Shown: positions 1 to 8,957, numbered from the stretch's first letter. The stretch is 33,846 nt of DNA from an uncultured Bacteroidales bacterium (GCA_902796835.1 CADBQP010000025.1:1-33846), one strand, 5' to 3'. Notes: generated by a model not told the origin, from the letters alone. Translations and numbers: made by a program.

Positions 1-440
1 CGCAGGGGCCCGAGATGCACCTTGTAAGCGCGCTTATAAACAAACTTTTTTAAGTTTACGCAAAAAAAGTTGTCACCGACCGAAGCCGACATGTCAGCCC
101 CGAGGGCGATAGTCCGAGGAGGCTGGGGGCGAAAAAGCGAAGGGAGGTAAATAACTCATCCTAAACGAAACAATAAAGACTTAGAAAACCTCAGTAAAAC
201 ATAGGAAACTAAAAGAAAACAAAAGGAGGATGCTGCCGCGTGGCAGCGCCCCTCTGAGTTTTCCATGTAGCTGCCGCTATAAATGTGGCAGTGGCTGGGG
301 TTATTAAACGGTAATCCCCGTCTGCAAACGCAGGTGCGTTTGCGGGCGGGGATTTTTGTATGATTCTTTCGGCATTTTTAGTTGCTACGGCCCTTTAAAT
401 CGATATTTCATGGAGCCTCGCCTCATTCTACGCCATAACG
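1..440. other. Intergenic, structured region without a recognisable gene
   Basis: No open frame here looks like a protein in either strand. The plus strand carries several complementary segments. GAAAACCTCAG at 184-194 pairs with CTGAGTTTTC at 254-263 with one bulged C. A GCTGCC/GGCAGC hairpin lies at 232-247, a CTGCC/GGCAG hairpin at 271-291, and a strong terminator at 313-357. The order suggests the 3' part of a structured plus-strand transcript. I compared it by eye with what I remember of tmRNA, RNase P RNA, SRP RNA and common riboswitches and found no match. It may be the structured end of something that begins before the window. Confidence 0.4.
313..357 (+). terminator. Strong intrinsic terminator
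   Basis: AATCCCCG (313-320) pairs with CGGGGATT (347-354), and GCAAACGCA (324-332) pairs with TGCGTTTGC (335-343). The short segment between them can also pair through G-T wobbles, so the stem is nearly continuous. A run of five T follows on the plus strand. It would end a plus-strand transcript arriving from 1-310. It also lies just downstream of the minus-strand rnhB, but on that strand no T tract follows the stem. Confidence 0.75.
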
Positions 441-1088
441 TTATTCATCGAACAAAGAGAGTTGCCCATCGTTGCCCAGCAGGTTGAAAGTTTTGCGATG
501 TATGGGGCTCAGTCCATGCTTTGCAATGGCTTCGCGGTGGGCTTTTGTTGGATAGCCTGCATTTCGGTCCCAGGCATAATAGGGATATTGCTCGTGCATC
601 TGCCTCATGTAATCGTCTCTATAGGTTTTTGCAAGGATGCTGGCGGCTGCTATGGACAGAAATTTCCCATCTCCTTTCACGACCGTAGTATGTGGAAGAT
701 TATGATAGGGAATAAAACGGTTGCCATCTACTATGATATATTCGGGCCGTACACCGAGTTGGTCGAGCGCCCGATGCATGGCCAAGATGCTGGCGCGGAG
801 TATGTTTATTTTGTCTATTTCCTCGGCAGTTACCACACCTACGGCCCAAGCCAGCGCATCGTTCTCTATCTGCATGCGCAGTTCATTTCTCTGGTGCGCA
901 GAAAGTTGTTTGGAATCGTTTAGTCGGGGGTTTTGATAGTCGGGTGGAAAAATTACGGCCGCCGCATATACGCTGCCTGCCAAACATCCACGGCCAGCTT
1001 CATCGCATCCGGCTTCTATCAGGTTCTGGCTATTAAGAACCGAGGCCAAGGGGGCATGCTCTTTTTTCATAAAAAAGCGCGGTTTCAT
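441..1088 (-). CDS. rnhB: Ribonuclease HII
   Basis: A 215-residue protein, the normal length for RNase HII, which cuts the RNA strand of RNA/DNA hybrids and removes single misincorporated ribonucleotides from DNA. The family signature GCDEAGRGCLAG lies near residues 27-38 and holds the first two catalytic acids (D and E). Later family blocks are also visible: LNDSKQLS, YIIVDGN and VVKGDGK, with SIAAASILAKTYRD after them. The start is ATG. It begins 10 bases after sufS on the same strand, so it is probably the last gene of the suf operon. Cytoplasmic. This is a housekeeping assignment, with no oddities seen. Confidence 0.96.
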   Translation of the reverse strand: MKPRFFMKKEHAPLASVLNSQNLIEAGCDEAGRGCLAGSVYAAAVIFPPDYQNPRLNDSKQLSAHQRNELRMQIENDALAWAVGVVTAEEIDKINILRASILAMHRALDQLGVRPEYIIVDGNRFIPYHNLPHTTVVKGDGKFLSIAAASILAKTYRDDYMRQMHEQYPYYAWDRNAGYPTKAHREAIAKHGLSPIHRKTFNLLGNDGQLSLFDE

Positions 1089-1098
1089 CGAGGAATTT

Positions 1099-2304
1099 TC
1101 AAAACATTTTTGCCACTTTCTCTATGCCTTCTGCCAGCGCATCGATTTCTTCGGTGGTGGTATAGAGGGCAAAACTGGCGCGCGCCATACCTTCCACTCC
1201 ATAGCGCGCCATAAGAGGCTGTGCGCAATGGTGACCAGTACGTACAGCAATGCCCAGACGGTCTAGCAAGGTCCCGAGATCAAGATGATGGATATTTCCC
1301 ACGTTAAAGGCCACCACTCCGCATTTATTAGGAGTTGTACCATAGATTGCCATTCCCTCAATTTGCCCAAGCCGATGCATGGCATAGAGCGTGAGTTCCG
1401 CTTCATGGCGGGCAATGTATTCCATGCCTATTTTGCTCACGTAATCGAGAGCTACGGCAAGGGCATGCGTTCCCACATAGTCGGGAGTGCCGGCCTCGAA
1501 TTTATAGGGTAGCCTTTCATAGGTGGTACGCTCAAAACTGACACGGGCTATCATTTCGCCCCCACCTTGATAGGGAGGCATCTTCTCGAGGAGTGACTCG
1601 CGTCCGAAAAGAACTCCTACTCCAGTGGGGCCATAGACCTTATGACCGCTGAATGCCATAAAGTCGCAATCCATTGTAGCTACATCTACCGGCATGTGCG
1701 GCACGCTCTGGGCTGCGTCTACAAAAATGTGAGCCCCGTGAGCATGCGCTATGCGCGCCATTTCGCCGACGGGATTGACTGTGCCGAGCACATTGCTGAC
1801 ATGGGCCACACAGACTAACCGGGTGCGTGGCGTGAAGAGACTTTCGTATTCATCGAGCATAATTTCGCCCGAATCGGTGATGGGAATCACCTTGATGGAA
1901 ATGCCTTTACGCTCTCTCAAGAGTTGCCATGGCACGATGTTGGAATGGTGCTCCATGGCACTCACCAATATTTCGTCGCCTTCGTGCAAAAAGGCCTCGC
2001 CATACGAAGTGGCCAGCAGATTGATGCTTTCTGTAGTGCCACGCGTAAACACAATTTCGGCCACCGAACGCGCCCCTATGAATTGTCTGACCGTTTCGCG
2101 GGCAGCCTCGTGCAAATCGGTGGCTTGCTGCGAAAGATAGTGCACACCACGATGCACATTGGCATTGACCGAATAATACTCATCGCTGATTGCCTCTACC
2201 ACACAGCGTGGTTTCTGGGTGGTGGCAGCGTTGTCAAGATAGACAAGTGGGTGACCATAAACAGTGCGTGACAGTATAGGGAAGTCGTCGCGGTAATTCT
2301 TCAT
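1099..2304 (-). CDS. sufS: Cysteine desulfurase SufS
   Basis: PLP-dependent group II cysteine desulfurase (SufS/CsdA type) that takes sulfur from cysteine for Fe-S cluster assembly. Counted from the ATG at 2304 the protein has 401 residues, close to the usual 400-410. The substrate-binding start YLDNAATTQKP, the PLP lysine in SGHKVYGPTG (about K222) and the persulfide cysteine in RTGHHCAQP (about C360) are all visible. A TTG at 2313 would add three residues, but the ATG is the better start. The gene lies 49 bases after sufD and just before rnhB. No SufE or SufU partner is visible in this window. Confidence 0.96.
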   Translation of the reverse strand: MKNYRDDFPILSRTVYGHPLVYLDNAATTQKPRCVVEAISDEYYSVNANVHRGVHYLSQQATDLHEAARETVRQFIGARSVAEIVFTRGTTESINLLATSYGEAFLHEGDEILVSAMEHHSNIVPWQLLRERKGISIKVIPITDSGEIMLDEYESLFTPRTRLVCVAHVSNVLGTVNPVGEMARIAHAHGAHIFVDAAQSVPHMPVDVATMDCDFMAFSGHKVYGPTGVGVLFGRESLLEKMPPYQGGGEMIARVSFERTTYERLPYKFEAGTPDYVGTHALAVALDYVSKIGMEYIARHEAELTLYAMHRLGQIEGMAIYGTTPNKCGVVAFNVGNIHHLDLGTLLDRLGIAVRTGHHCAQPLMARYGVEGMARASFALYTTTEEIDALAEGIEKVAKMF

Positions 2305-2353
2305 GACCTTCAATTAAATGTGAGAGGATTATTTCGGTGAAATCGGCGATTTT

Positions 2354-3721
2354 TTATTTCTGACATAGATTGCAGCCTTTGCAGACTTCATCTTTCTGTC
2401 CGCGGAAGCGCTGCTCCACCATGTGTGAAATCCGCTGTCGCAAGGGTTCTATCTCGATGCGCTGCAACACATCGTTGACAAAGGCATGCTGCAAGAGTAA
2501 ACGGGCCTCGGCCTCCTCTATGCCACGTTGTTTCATGTAGAAAAGCGCCATTTCATCGAGCTTTCCTATCGTAGAACCATGGTTACACTTCACGTCGTCG
2601 GCATAGATTTCGAGCATGGGTTGGCTATAGGCATGGGCTTCGCTGCTCACACACAGATTGGCATTGGTTTGCTCGGAAACCGTTTTCTGGGCGCCAGCAT
2701 TTACGAGCACTTTTCCGGCAAAGGCACCTATGCTCTGGCCGTCGAGCACACTCTTGTAGAGCATCTGGCTCTGACAGTGGCAGGCATCGTGCGAAACGAG
2801 TATATAGTTGTCTACCACCTGATTGTCGCTGGTCACCGTGGCTCCATTCAGCACTGCGGAGGCATGTTCGCCGCATAAGGTTACCTCCGAGGTTTGACGC
2901 GAGCGGCCGGCAGAAAGTGTGATGTCGGTCTGCACAAAAACGCTGCGGGCTTCCTGCTTCACGGACAGCTTGTGTATGCGTGTGTTTTGAGCATTGTTTT
3001 CCTCAATGCTATAGAGGTTCAGACGAGCCCCCTCTCCCAGGTAGATTTCGCTCACCTGCGTGCTGAGATGCTGTTGCGTTCCTTCTGCATGGTCGCAGAG
3101 CATGATGTCAGCGCGCGCATCTTTTTCCATAACCACCAGCAGACGGCGGTTCATCATCAAATTGGCGCGGGCTGAGGCGATGTTCATTATCTGAAGTGGA
3201 TTTTCGAGCACCACTCCTTTTTCTATATATACGAGCAATCCATCCTGCGCCAAAAGGGTGTTGAGCGCAGCAAGACCGTCGTATTTTTGCGCAGCGACTA
3301 CATTGTAGTATTGGCACAGCAAAGAGGGGTATTGCTCCTCTGCCTGCCACAGGCTCATCACGTGCGCTCCGTGGGGGAGTTCATCGCTCTTTGGGCACAT
3401 CACGGGCACATCGTTTTCCACATAGCATAGGGCAGAGCGCAATCCGCTCACTCCACAGCGATATTGCTTTTGCGGGTCTTTGCCCGACACAATTCGGCCT
3501 AGGTTAAGCCCATAGTCAGCGCTCAGGTATTTCTGGACGTCAAAATATCGGTATTCCTCCGTTTTCAACGTGGGCAGTCCGTGGGCCCGAAGTGCTTTGC
3601 AGGCTCCCTCTCGGGCTTCGTTGAGCACATTGGGCGCATGGCTACAGAGCATTTGCTGGTTCTGCTCGTAGAGCTGCAGGTATTGAGTAAGGCTCGACAT
3701 CGTTATGCAGGATTTTCGCAT
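2354..3721 (-). CDS. sufD: Fe-S cluster assembly scaffold protein SufD
   Basis: SufD is a subunit of the SufBCD scaffold. The protein is 455 residues from the ATG at 3721, or 448 from a second in-frame ATG at 3700 (MSSLTQ), which I slightly prefer because SufD proteins usually start near that point. The SufB/SufD core is recognisable in the C-terminal half: beta-helix repeats, then ILVSHDACHCQSQMLYKSVL, and the CNHGSTIGKLDEMALFYMKQRG block with the conserved H and the membrane-like RGI motif. The last residues form an unusual cysteine cluster (CKGCNLCQK). It follows sufC by 17 bases. The partner SufB is not in the window. Confidence 0.93.
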   Translation of the reverse strand: MRKSCITMSSLTQYLQLYEQNQQMLCSHAPNVLNEAREGACKALRAHGLPTLKTEEYRYFDVQKYLSADYGLNLGRIVSGKDPQKQYRCGVSGLRSALCYVENDVPVMCPKSDELPHGAHVMSLWQAEEQYPSLLCQYYNVVAAQKYDGLAALNTLLAQDGLLVYIEKGVVLENPLQIMNIASARANLMMNRRLLVVMEKDARADIMLCDHAEGTQQHLSTQVSEIYLGEGARLNLYSIEENNAQNTRIHKLSVKQEARSVFVQTDITLSAGRSRQTSEVTLCGEHASAVLNGATVTSDNQVVDNYILVSHDACHCQSQMLYKSVLDGQSIGAFAGKVLVNAGAQKTVSEQTNANLCVSSEAHAYSQPMLEIYADDVKCNHGSTIGKLDEMALFYMKQRGIEEAEARLLLQHAFVNDVLQRIEIEPLRQRISHMVEQRFRGQKDEVCKGCNLCQK

Positions 3722-3738
3722 TCTTTATATGGGACACT

Positions 3739-4491
3739 TTATGCTTCGCTCTGCTCCTTTATCCAGTCGAAGCCTTTCTCCTCAATGGCATAGCCAAGGG
3801 CCAGGTCGCCGTCTTTGACGATGCGTCCGTCCATGAGCACGTGTACGAACCCGGGCTGCAGGTAGTCGAGCATGCGCTGATAGTGAGTGATGACAAGAGC
3901 GCTCGTCTGAGGGGTGCGCAGGCGGTTGAAGCCCTCGGCCACAATGCGCAGAGCATCGACATCGAGGCCACTGTCGGTCTCGTCGAGTATGCTGAAGGTT
4001 GGCTCCAACACGGCCATCTGGAAAATTTCGTTGCGCTTGCGCTCTCCGCCACTAAAGCCTTCGTTGACACCGCGGCTCATGAAGTGGGCATCGAGCCCCA
4101 CTATCTGTCGCTTTTCGCGCAGTAGCTTCAAGAACTCGGATGGCGAGAGGGGCTCCTTGCCTTCATATTTTCGCTTGGCATTCAGGGCGGCACGCATGAA
4201 GTTGGTCATCGACACCCCGGGAATTTCGATGGGGGCCTGGAACGACATAAAGATGCCCTCATGAGAGCGGTCTTCGGCCGAGAGTGAAAGCAGATTCTTG
4301 CCGTTGAACACAATGCTGCCTTCGGTGACTTCATATTTAGGATTGCCCACCAGCACATGGCTCAGTGTGGACTTTCCCGAACCGTTGGGACCCATGAGCA
4401 CATGAACCTCGCCATCGCGAATGGTGAGGTTGAGCCCTTTCAGAATTTCCTTGCCCTCGACACGGGCATGCAGATTTTTTATTTCGAGCAT
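3739..4491 (-). CDS. sufC: Fe-S cluster assembly ATPase SufC
   Basis: A 250-residue ABC-type ATPase that powers the SufBCD scaffold in the cytoplasm. Walker A is GPNGSGKST near residue 34. The signature region reads GFSGGERKRNEIFQM, and Walker B with the SufC-specific D-loop reads FSILDETDSGLDVDALR. The switch histidine is in VITHYQRML. All of these match SufC rather than transporter ATPases. It is the first gene of a sufC-sufD-sufS-rnhB operon, with a TAnnTTTG box 66 bases upstream. In most Bacteroidetes I would expect sufB immediately before it. Here a glycosidase gene is found instead. Confidence 0.96.
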   Translation of the reverse strand: MLEIKNLHARVEGKEILKGLNLTIRDGEVHVLMGPNGSGKSTLSHVLVGNPKYEVTEGSIVFNGKNLLSLSAEDRSHEGIFMSFQAPIEIPGVSMTNFMRAALNAKRKYEGKEPLSPSEFLKLLREKRQIVGLDAHFMSRGVNEGFSGGERKRNEIFQMAVLEPTFSILDETDSGLDVDALRIVAEGFNRLRTPQTSALVITHYQRMLDYLQPGFVHVLMDGRIVKDGDLALGYAIEEKGFDWIKEQSEA

Positions 4492-4556
4492 ATTGTGATT
4501 ATATCTTTTTCGGACGAAGAAATGCGCATGTGCACATCGTCACACTAAATTGCTCG

Positions 4557-4564
4557 CAAAGATA
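4557..4564 (-). promoter_or_regulatory. Bacteroidetes-type -7 box for the suf operon
   Basis: The minus strand reads TATCTTTG, an exact TAnnTTTG. Transcription would start near 4550, giving a leader of about 60 bases before sufC. No TTTG is found at the -33 position. Confidence 0.6.
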
Positions 4565-4656
4565 CGTCAAAAAAAAGAGAATAGACGGCAGTGCTCCCCA
4601 AAATCGGCCTTTGACGTCGAAAAAGCGCTCATCCGGCCCGTGTGACAGCACGCAAG

Positions 4657-4694
4657 AGGAGCCCGCTCACAGCCGAGCGGACTCCTCCATTTTT
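4657..4694. terminator. Long hairpin after the GH84 gene
   Basis: AGGAGCCCGCTC (4657-4668) pairs with GAGCGGACTCCT (4675-4686) over 12 pairs with one mismatch or wobble and a 6-base loop. It lies just past the stop of the minus-strand GH84 gene, so it probably protects or ends that transcript. The T run (4690-4694), however, is on the plus-strand side, so on the minus strand it is a hairpin without a T tail. Confidence 0.5.
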
Positions 4695-4719
4695 AGGGTG
4701 TTCTTAATCGCTGTGCCGA

Positions 4720-6930
4720 CTACTCTATGGGAATCAGTTCGAAGATATACTGCTCGTCGGCCTGCGGATTTTTCAGGTTCGGAACGAGGGTCTTTCCGTC
4801 GGCCGAGAGTGTCCAGAAGGCCGTGCCACCGTTTTCGGCATTTTGAATGGCATAGCGTCCGTTTTTCGAGGTGAGCACATAGGTGTTCCAGTGCACGCTG
4901 AAGGGGTTGGTTCCAAAGCGGCACAGTTCGTTCAGATAGCGGTTGGCATGCACATTGACAAGCGAATAGCGGTTGGTTTCCACATCGAGGGCTATGTTCC
5001 ATTCCTGCGACTGCGGATTGATGGTGTCTCGCTCTGCCCTTAGGGTGGCGGGTGCATTGCGCAAGGCATAGTCGGGGTCGGAGAGATATTGGCCGTTCAC
5101 TTTCACGAAATACTTTCCGTCTTCCACGAGTTGCTGTGGGAAGATGTCGAGCCGATAGTCGTAGCGCTTCTTATAATCTTTAATCATTCCGGCCACCTGC
5201 TCTCTCATCCATGGCTCCACGTAGTTAGTGGCCACCACCGGAGCCGCCACCTTGATGGAGCCATCGTATTGGCGGCTGCGCACATTGCGCTGGCGCGAAA
5301 GGCTGGCATCGTAGGCCTCGTAGGCCGAGACGAAGGCCCGGGCATTGTCCGTGCGAAGGGCTTCGCGCATGGCGAGCACCTGCATGCCGCGCCGGGCCAC
5401 ACACTGCATCACCACCACCCAAGGACGTATTTCGGCACTGAGTTCGGGCTGGCTCACATCGGCCAACAGTTCGCTGGCGGCACCCTCCATTTGGGCAAAC
5501 ACGCGGGCATAGTCGGCATCGGCGGCCTGGGGACCAAGCTGAGTGAAACGCGGCGATTCGCCGGCGCGCCGCAGGCCATGTCCCGTGACCCCGAGGTCCA
5601 CATTGTTTTCGCAGAATATGCGGAAGGCATCGGCATGGGCCGGCATGAGATATTGGATGGCCCGTTGCCACGATTCCTCATCGTCGTAGGCAGCGGGATT
5701 CCACGCGTAATCGGCAATGCTGTAGAGCGACAGTTTCGAGGCTTCACAGTATTCCATGGGATTGGAGCAGAATCCGCTCACCATGGGGCCGATGTCGAGG
5801 CCGTTGCCATAGGTTTTGCCCATCAGCAGGTGGTCAATGCAATAGTCAGTGACGGGATAGTTGAGCCAAATGAAGGCTTTGCGGCCTATCTGGGCATTGA
5901 TCCACTCCATGTCGTCGCGCTCAATCATGTCGATGACGCGGTCGCCGGTCCACATGATGCGCACCTCGGGATACATCTGCTCACCGAGCACCTTGAGGTA
6001 GTCGCCTCGGGTCCACGATTTGTTGTATTGTGTGGGGCAAAGCAGCAGGGGCTCCACATCGCTGTGTTTGCGCACAAAGTTGTCGGTCATGTAGTTGAGC
6101 AATTCGGCCTGCTTTTCTCCCTTGGTGCCCTCGCCCGTAATGTCGTCGAAGAAGACGCAGAAGGAGCGCACACCAAGTTTATAGACGCTCTCGCATTTTT
6201 CGACGATGGCCTTATAGTCGCTCGCCGTCCACCTGATATCGCCGCCTGGATGCACAGCCCAAACGAACTTTACGTGATGTCGGCGGGCGGCCTGGGCCAG
6301 CTCCGACATTTTGGCTGCCTCGTCGGCCGGATAGTTTTCGCGCCAGCGGCTGCGGTGATAGGGGTCGTCCTTGGGGCCATATACAAAGACATTCATCTTG
6401 TTTTTACCCATGAAGTCGAACAGCCGCAGGCGGTCGGTGTGGCTATAGGGGTTTCCATAGTAGCCCTCGATGACCCCGCGGTCGGGCATGGCCGGATAGT
6501 CGGTCACCGACACCTTGCGCAGACAGCCCTCCTGCAGCAGTTGAGCAAAGGTTTGAACACCATAGTAGGTGCCGGCATCGTCGGCACCGGCAATGACTAC
6601 CCCCTTGGGCGATATTTCAAGATAGTAACCCTCGGACCTTTGGGGAATGAGCCGGGCATAGCGCTTCACAGCCTTGTCGCCACGCTTGCCTATGGAGAGG
6701 CGCACCTTGCCGTCGGTATTCACAAGGGCCTGCAACAGACGCAAGGCCGCCGGGTCGGCCGTTTTGCCCCCCATGAGTTTGAAGCTGGGAACCTGGGGCC
6801 ACAAAACTTCACCCTTTTCGCCCTTTTGCACAATGGGCGACACATTCACGGAACTCTGGGCCCATCCTGCAAAGGGAAATACAAGCAGCAGGGCCCACAA
6901 AAATAGCTTTCTTAAAAAACGGTGTTTCAT
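4720..6930 (-). CDS. GH84 beta-N-acetylglucosaminidase (O-GlcNAcase-like), exported
   Basis: Family GH84 exo-beta-N-acetylhexosaminidase, which removes terminal GlcNAc by substrate-assisted catalysis. The catalytic Asp pair is visible as FFDDITGEG at about residues 262-263 of the ATG-started protein. The family block GVIEGYYGNPYSHTDR (about 152-167) is followed by KNKMNVFVYGPKDDPYH. The N-terminal beta-rich GH20b-like region and a helical region after the barrel match the Bacteroides thetaiotaomicron GH84 layout. The signal peptide is clear (hydrophobic stretch ending FAGWAQ). The ATG at 6930 is the better start: an upstream TTG at 6939 lies almost at the expected transcription start. The gene has its own promoter. 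The last 150 residues look ricin-like (VETNRYSLVNVHANRYL). Length 736 residues. Confidence 0.93.
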   Translation of the reverse strand: MKHRFLRKLFLWALLLVFPFAGWAQSSVNVSPIVQKGEKGEVLWPQVPSFKLMGGKTADPAALRLLQALVNTDGKVRLSIGKRGDKAVKRYARLIPQRSEGYYLEISPKGVVIAGADDAGTYYGVQTFAQLLQEGCLRKVSVTDYPAMPDRGVIEGYYGNPYSHTDRLRLFDFMGKNKMNVFVYGPKDDPYHRSRWRENYPADEAAKMSELAQAARRHHVKFVWAVHPGGDIRWTASDYKAIVEKCESVYKLGVRSFCVFFDDITGEGTKGEKQAELLNYMTDNFVRKHSDVEPLLLCPTQYNKSWTRGDYLKVLGEQMYPEVRIMWTGDRVIDMIERDDMEWINAQIGRKAFIWLNYPVTDYCIDHLLMGKTYGNGLDIGPMVSGFCSNPMEYCEASKLSLYSIADYAWNPAAYDDEESWQRAIQYLMPAHADAFRIFCENNVDLGVTGHGLRRAGESPRFTQLGPQAADADYARVFAQMEGAASELLADVSQPELSAEIRPWVVVMQCVARRGMQVLAMREALRTDNARAFVSAYEAYDASLSRQRNVRSRQYDGSIKVAAPVVATNYVEPWMREQVAGMIKDYKKRYDYRLDIFPQQLVEDGKYFVKVNGQYLSDPDYALRNAPATLRAERDTINPQSQEWNIALDVETNRYSLVNVHANRYLNELCRFGTNPFSVHWNTYVLTSKNGRYAIQNAENGGTAFWTLSADGKTLVPNLKNPQADEQYIFELIPIE

Positions 6931-6951
6931 GGTTCTCAATGTTTACGAGGG

Positions 6952-6959
6952 CAAAGATA
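6952..6959 (-). promoter_or_regulatory. Promoter -7 box of the GH84 gene
   Basis: The minus strand reads TATCTTTG, an exact TAnnTTTG, with a TTG about 19 bases upstream as a partial -33 element. Transcription would start about 15 bases before the ATG at 6930, so the leader is short. Confidence 0.6.
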
Positions 6960-7044
6960 ATGTTTTTCTGAAAATACACAAGACCGCACCCCTGCCAATG
7001 TGAAGGCGACACGTGTTGTTTTTAAGAAACTTTACGGAAAAACA

Positions 7045-7074
7045 CTTGTATTCTCAAAAAAATGTATACCTTTG
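7045..7074 (+). promoter_or_regulatory. Promoter of the acyl-CoA ligase gene
   Basis: TACCTTTG at 7067-7074 is an exact TAnnTTTG -7 box. CTTG at 7045-7048 is a partial -33 element with an 18-base spacer. The expected start near 7081 gives a leader of about 17 bases. It is back-to-back with the GH84 promoter. Confidence 0.6.
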
Positions 7075-7097
7075 CTTGTTAGAACATAGATTTTGTT

Positions 7098-8927
7098 ATG
7101 CACAACAACCTTCACCTCTCCAAATTAGTCTATGAGCAAGCCAAGGTTTATGGCGAGCGCACAGCCTTGATGTATCGCGACTATGACCTCGACAAATGGC
7201 TCGAAATTTCGTGGAACAAATTTGCGGCAACCGTCAAGCGCGTATCGCTGGCCCTGCTGAAAAACAACATCGGGGTGCAAGAAAACATAGCCGTTTTCTC
7301 GCAGAACAAGCCCGAGTGCCTGTTTGCAAACCTGGGAGCTTACGGCATCCGCGCCACCGCCATCCCCTTCTATCCCACCAGCAGCGGGCCGCAAGTGGTC
7401 TACATGATGAACGACGCCGACGTGCGCCTGCTCTTTGTGGGCGAGCAGCAGCAATACGACGTGGCCATGCAGGTGGCCTCACAATGCAATTCGCTGCAGC
7501 GCATCATTATCTTCGACCCCAAAGTGGTAAAGTCGCAGGGCGACACCATTTCGACCTACTTCGACAATTTCCTCGATGAAAGCGACGAAAATTTTGAGCC
7601 GGAGTTTCAGCAGCGCCAGGCCGACGCCTCGTTTGACGACGTGGCCGACATTCTCTACACCAGTGGCACCACGGGGCGCAGCAAGGGTGTAATCCTGACC
7701 TATGGCATGTATCACGAAGGCTTCCGCGTGAACCACCTGCAGCTGAACTATTCAGACAAGGACATCACGCTCAACTTTCTGCCCCTGACCCACGTCTTTG
7801 AGCGGGCCTGGACCTACTGGGGGCTCACCGAGGGCGCCATTCAGGCCATCAACCTGCGCCCAATGGACGTGCAGAAATCGCTGCGCGAGGTGAGGCCCAC
7901 GTGCATGAGCAGCGTGCCACGATTCTGGGAAAAGGTTTATCAGGGCGTGCTCGAAAAAATCGCCACCAGTTCGCCCCTGCAACGCTCCATCATGACCAAG
8001 GCCCTCAAGACGGGCATTCACTGCTGGACGGAATACACCTCGAAGGGCAAGTCGCTGCCGCTGACACTGGCGCTCCAGCACAAACTATACGACAAAATGG
8101 TCTATAGCGTGCTGCGCAAGACCCTGGGTCTGGAGCGCGGAAACTTCTTTCCCACAGCCGGAGCACAAGTGCCCACCGAGGTGGAGAATCTCATTCATGC
8201 CGCCGGCATCAACATGATTGTGGGCTACGGGCTCACCGAATCAACTGCCACCGTCTCGTGCAACGTGCCCACAAAAGTCATCACCCCGGGCTCGGTGGGC
8301 CGTCTGGTCGACGGACTGGAACTGAAATTTGGCGAAAACAACGAAATCCTGCTGCGTGGCAAGACCATCACCCCGGGCTACTACAAAAAAGTTTCGACCA
8401 CAGCCGAAAGCATAGACCCCGAAGGCTGGTTCCACACGGGCGACGCCGGATACATGAAGAACGGTGAACTGTTCCTGACCGAACGCATCAAAGACCTCTT
8501 CAAAACCAGCAACGGAAAGTACATAGCGCCACAGGCCATCGAGTCGAAGCTGTCGGTAGACCGCTTCATTGAGCAGGCCGTAGTAGTAGCCGACAAGCGC
8601 AAGTTTGTTTCGGCCCTCATCGTGCCCAACTATCACCTCATTGAGCAATTTGCCCGCGACAAGGGCATCACTTATGGCAGCCGCGAAGCGCTCTGCCAAG
8701 ACCCCAGCGTGCACCAAATGATAGGCGAGCGCATTGAAACCCTGCAGCAAGACCTGGCCAACTACGAAAAGGTGAAACACTTTATCCTGCTGGCCGAGCC
8801 TTTCAGCATAGAAAACGGCGAACTAACCAACACGCTCAAGGTGAAGCGCAAGGTGGTATACGAACGCTATGCCGAGCAAATAGACTTACTCTATGAGGAG
8901 GCCGAAAAAAACTTTGGCCACAAATAA
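7098..8927 (+). CDS. Long-chain fatty acid--CoA ligase (AMP-forming)
   Basis: A 609-residue member of the ANL superfamily, which activates fatty acids to acyl-AMP and then acyl-CoA at the membrane. The AMP-binding P-loop ILYTSGTTGRSKGVIL lies at 185-200. The long-chain ligase block LPLTHVFERAWTYWG follows, then VGYGLTEST (adenine and acyl site), and WFHTGDAGYM with the ribose-binding Asp. LTERIKDLFKTSNGKYIAPQAIE forms the hinge, and the catalytic lysine region is near the C-terminus (LTNTLKVKRK). The sequence resembles the FAA1/FadD15 subgroup common in Bacteroidetes. No signal peptide. The gene is followed after 30 bases by prfB, so the two may be cotranscribed without any clear functional link. 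Confidence 0.94.
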   Translation: MHNNLHLSKLVYEQAKVYGERTALMYRDYDLDKWLEISWNKFAATVKRVSLALLKNNIGVQENIAVFSQNKPECLFANLGAYGIRATAIPFYPTSSGPQVVYMMNDADVRLLFVGEQQQYDVAMQVASQCNSLQRIIIFDPKVVKSQGDTISTYFDNFLDESDENFEPEFQQRQADASFDDVADILYTSGTTGRSKGVILTYGMYHEGFRVNHLQLNYSDKDITLNFLPLTHVFERAWTYWGLTEGAIQAINLRPMDVQKSLREVRPTCMSSVPRFWEKVYQGVLEKIATSSPLQRSIMTKALKTGIHCWTEYTSKGKSLPLTLALQHKLYDKMVYSVLRKTLGLERGNFFPTAGAQVPTEVENLIHAAGINMIVGYGLTESTATVSCNVPTKVITPGSVGRLVDGLELKFGENNEILLRGKTITPGYYKKVSTTAESIDPEGWFHTGDAGYMKNGELFLTERIKDLFKTSNGKYIAPQAIESKLSVDRFIEQAVVVADKRKFVSALIVPNYHLIEQFARDKGITYGSREALCQDPSVHQMIGERIETLQQDLANYEKVKHFILLAEPFSIENGELTNTLKVKRKVVYERYAEQIDLLYEEAEKNFGHK

Positions 8928-8957
8928 AAACACGCAAAGGGCCTCAAAACAAAAGAC

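Noticed and set aside
1..440. tmRNA, RNase P RNA, SRP RNA or cobalamin riboswitch in the opening region
   Set aside because: I looked for the tag-peptide ORF, the conserved RNase P cores, the SRP loop and the B12 box in both strands, and none is present.
5089..6906. 605-codon open frame on the plus strand opposite the GH84 gene
   Set aside because: The GH84 frame is unambiguous, and the antisense frame has no recognisable motif and a composition typical of a shadow of a codon-biased gene.
6931..6939. TTG start adding three residues to the GH84 protein
   Set aside because: The ATG at 6930 fits better, and the TTG would lie almost at the predicted transcription start.
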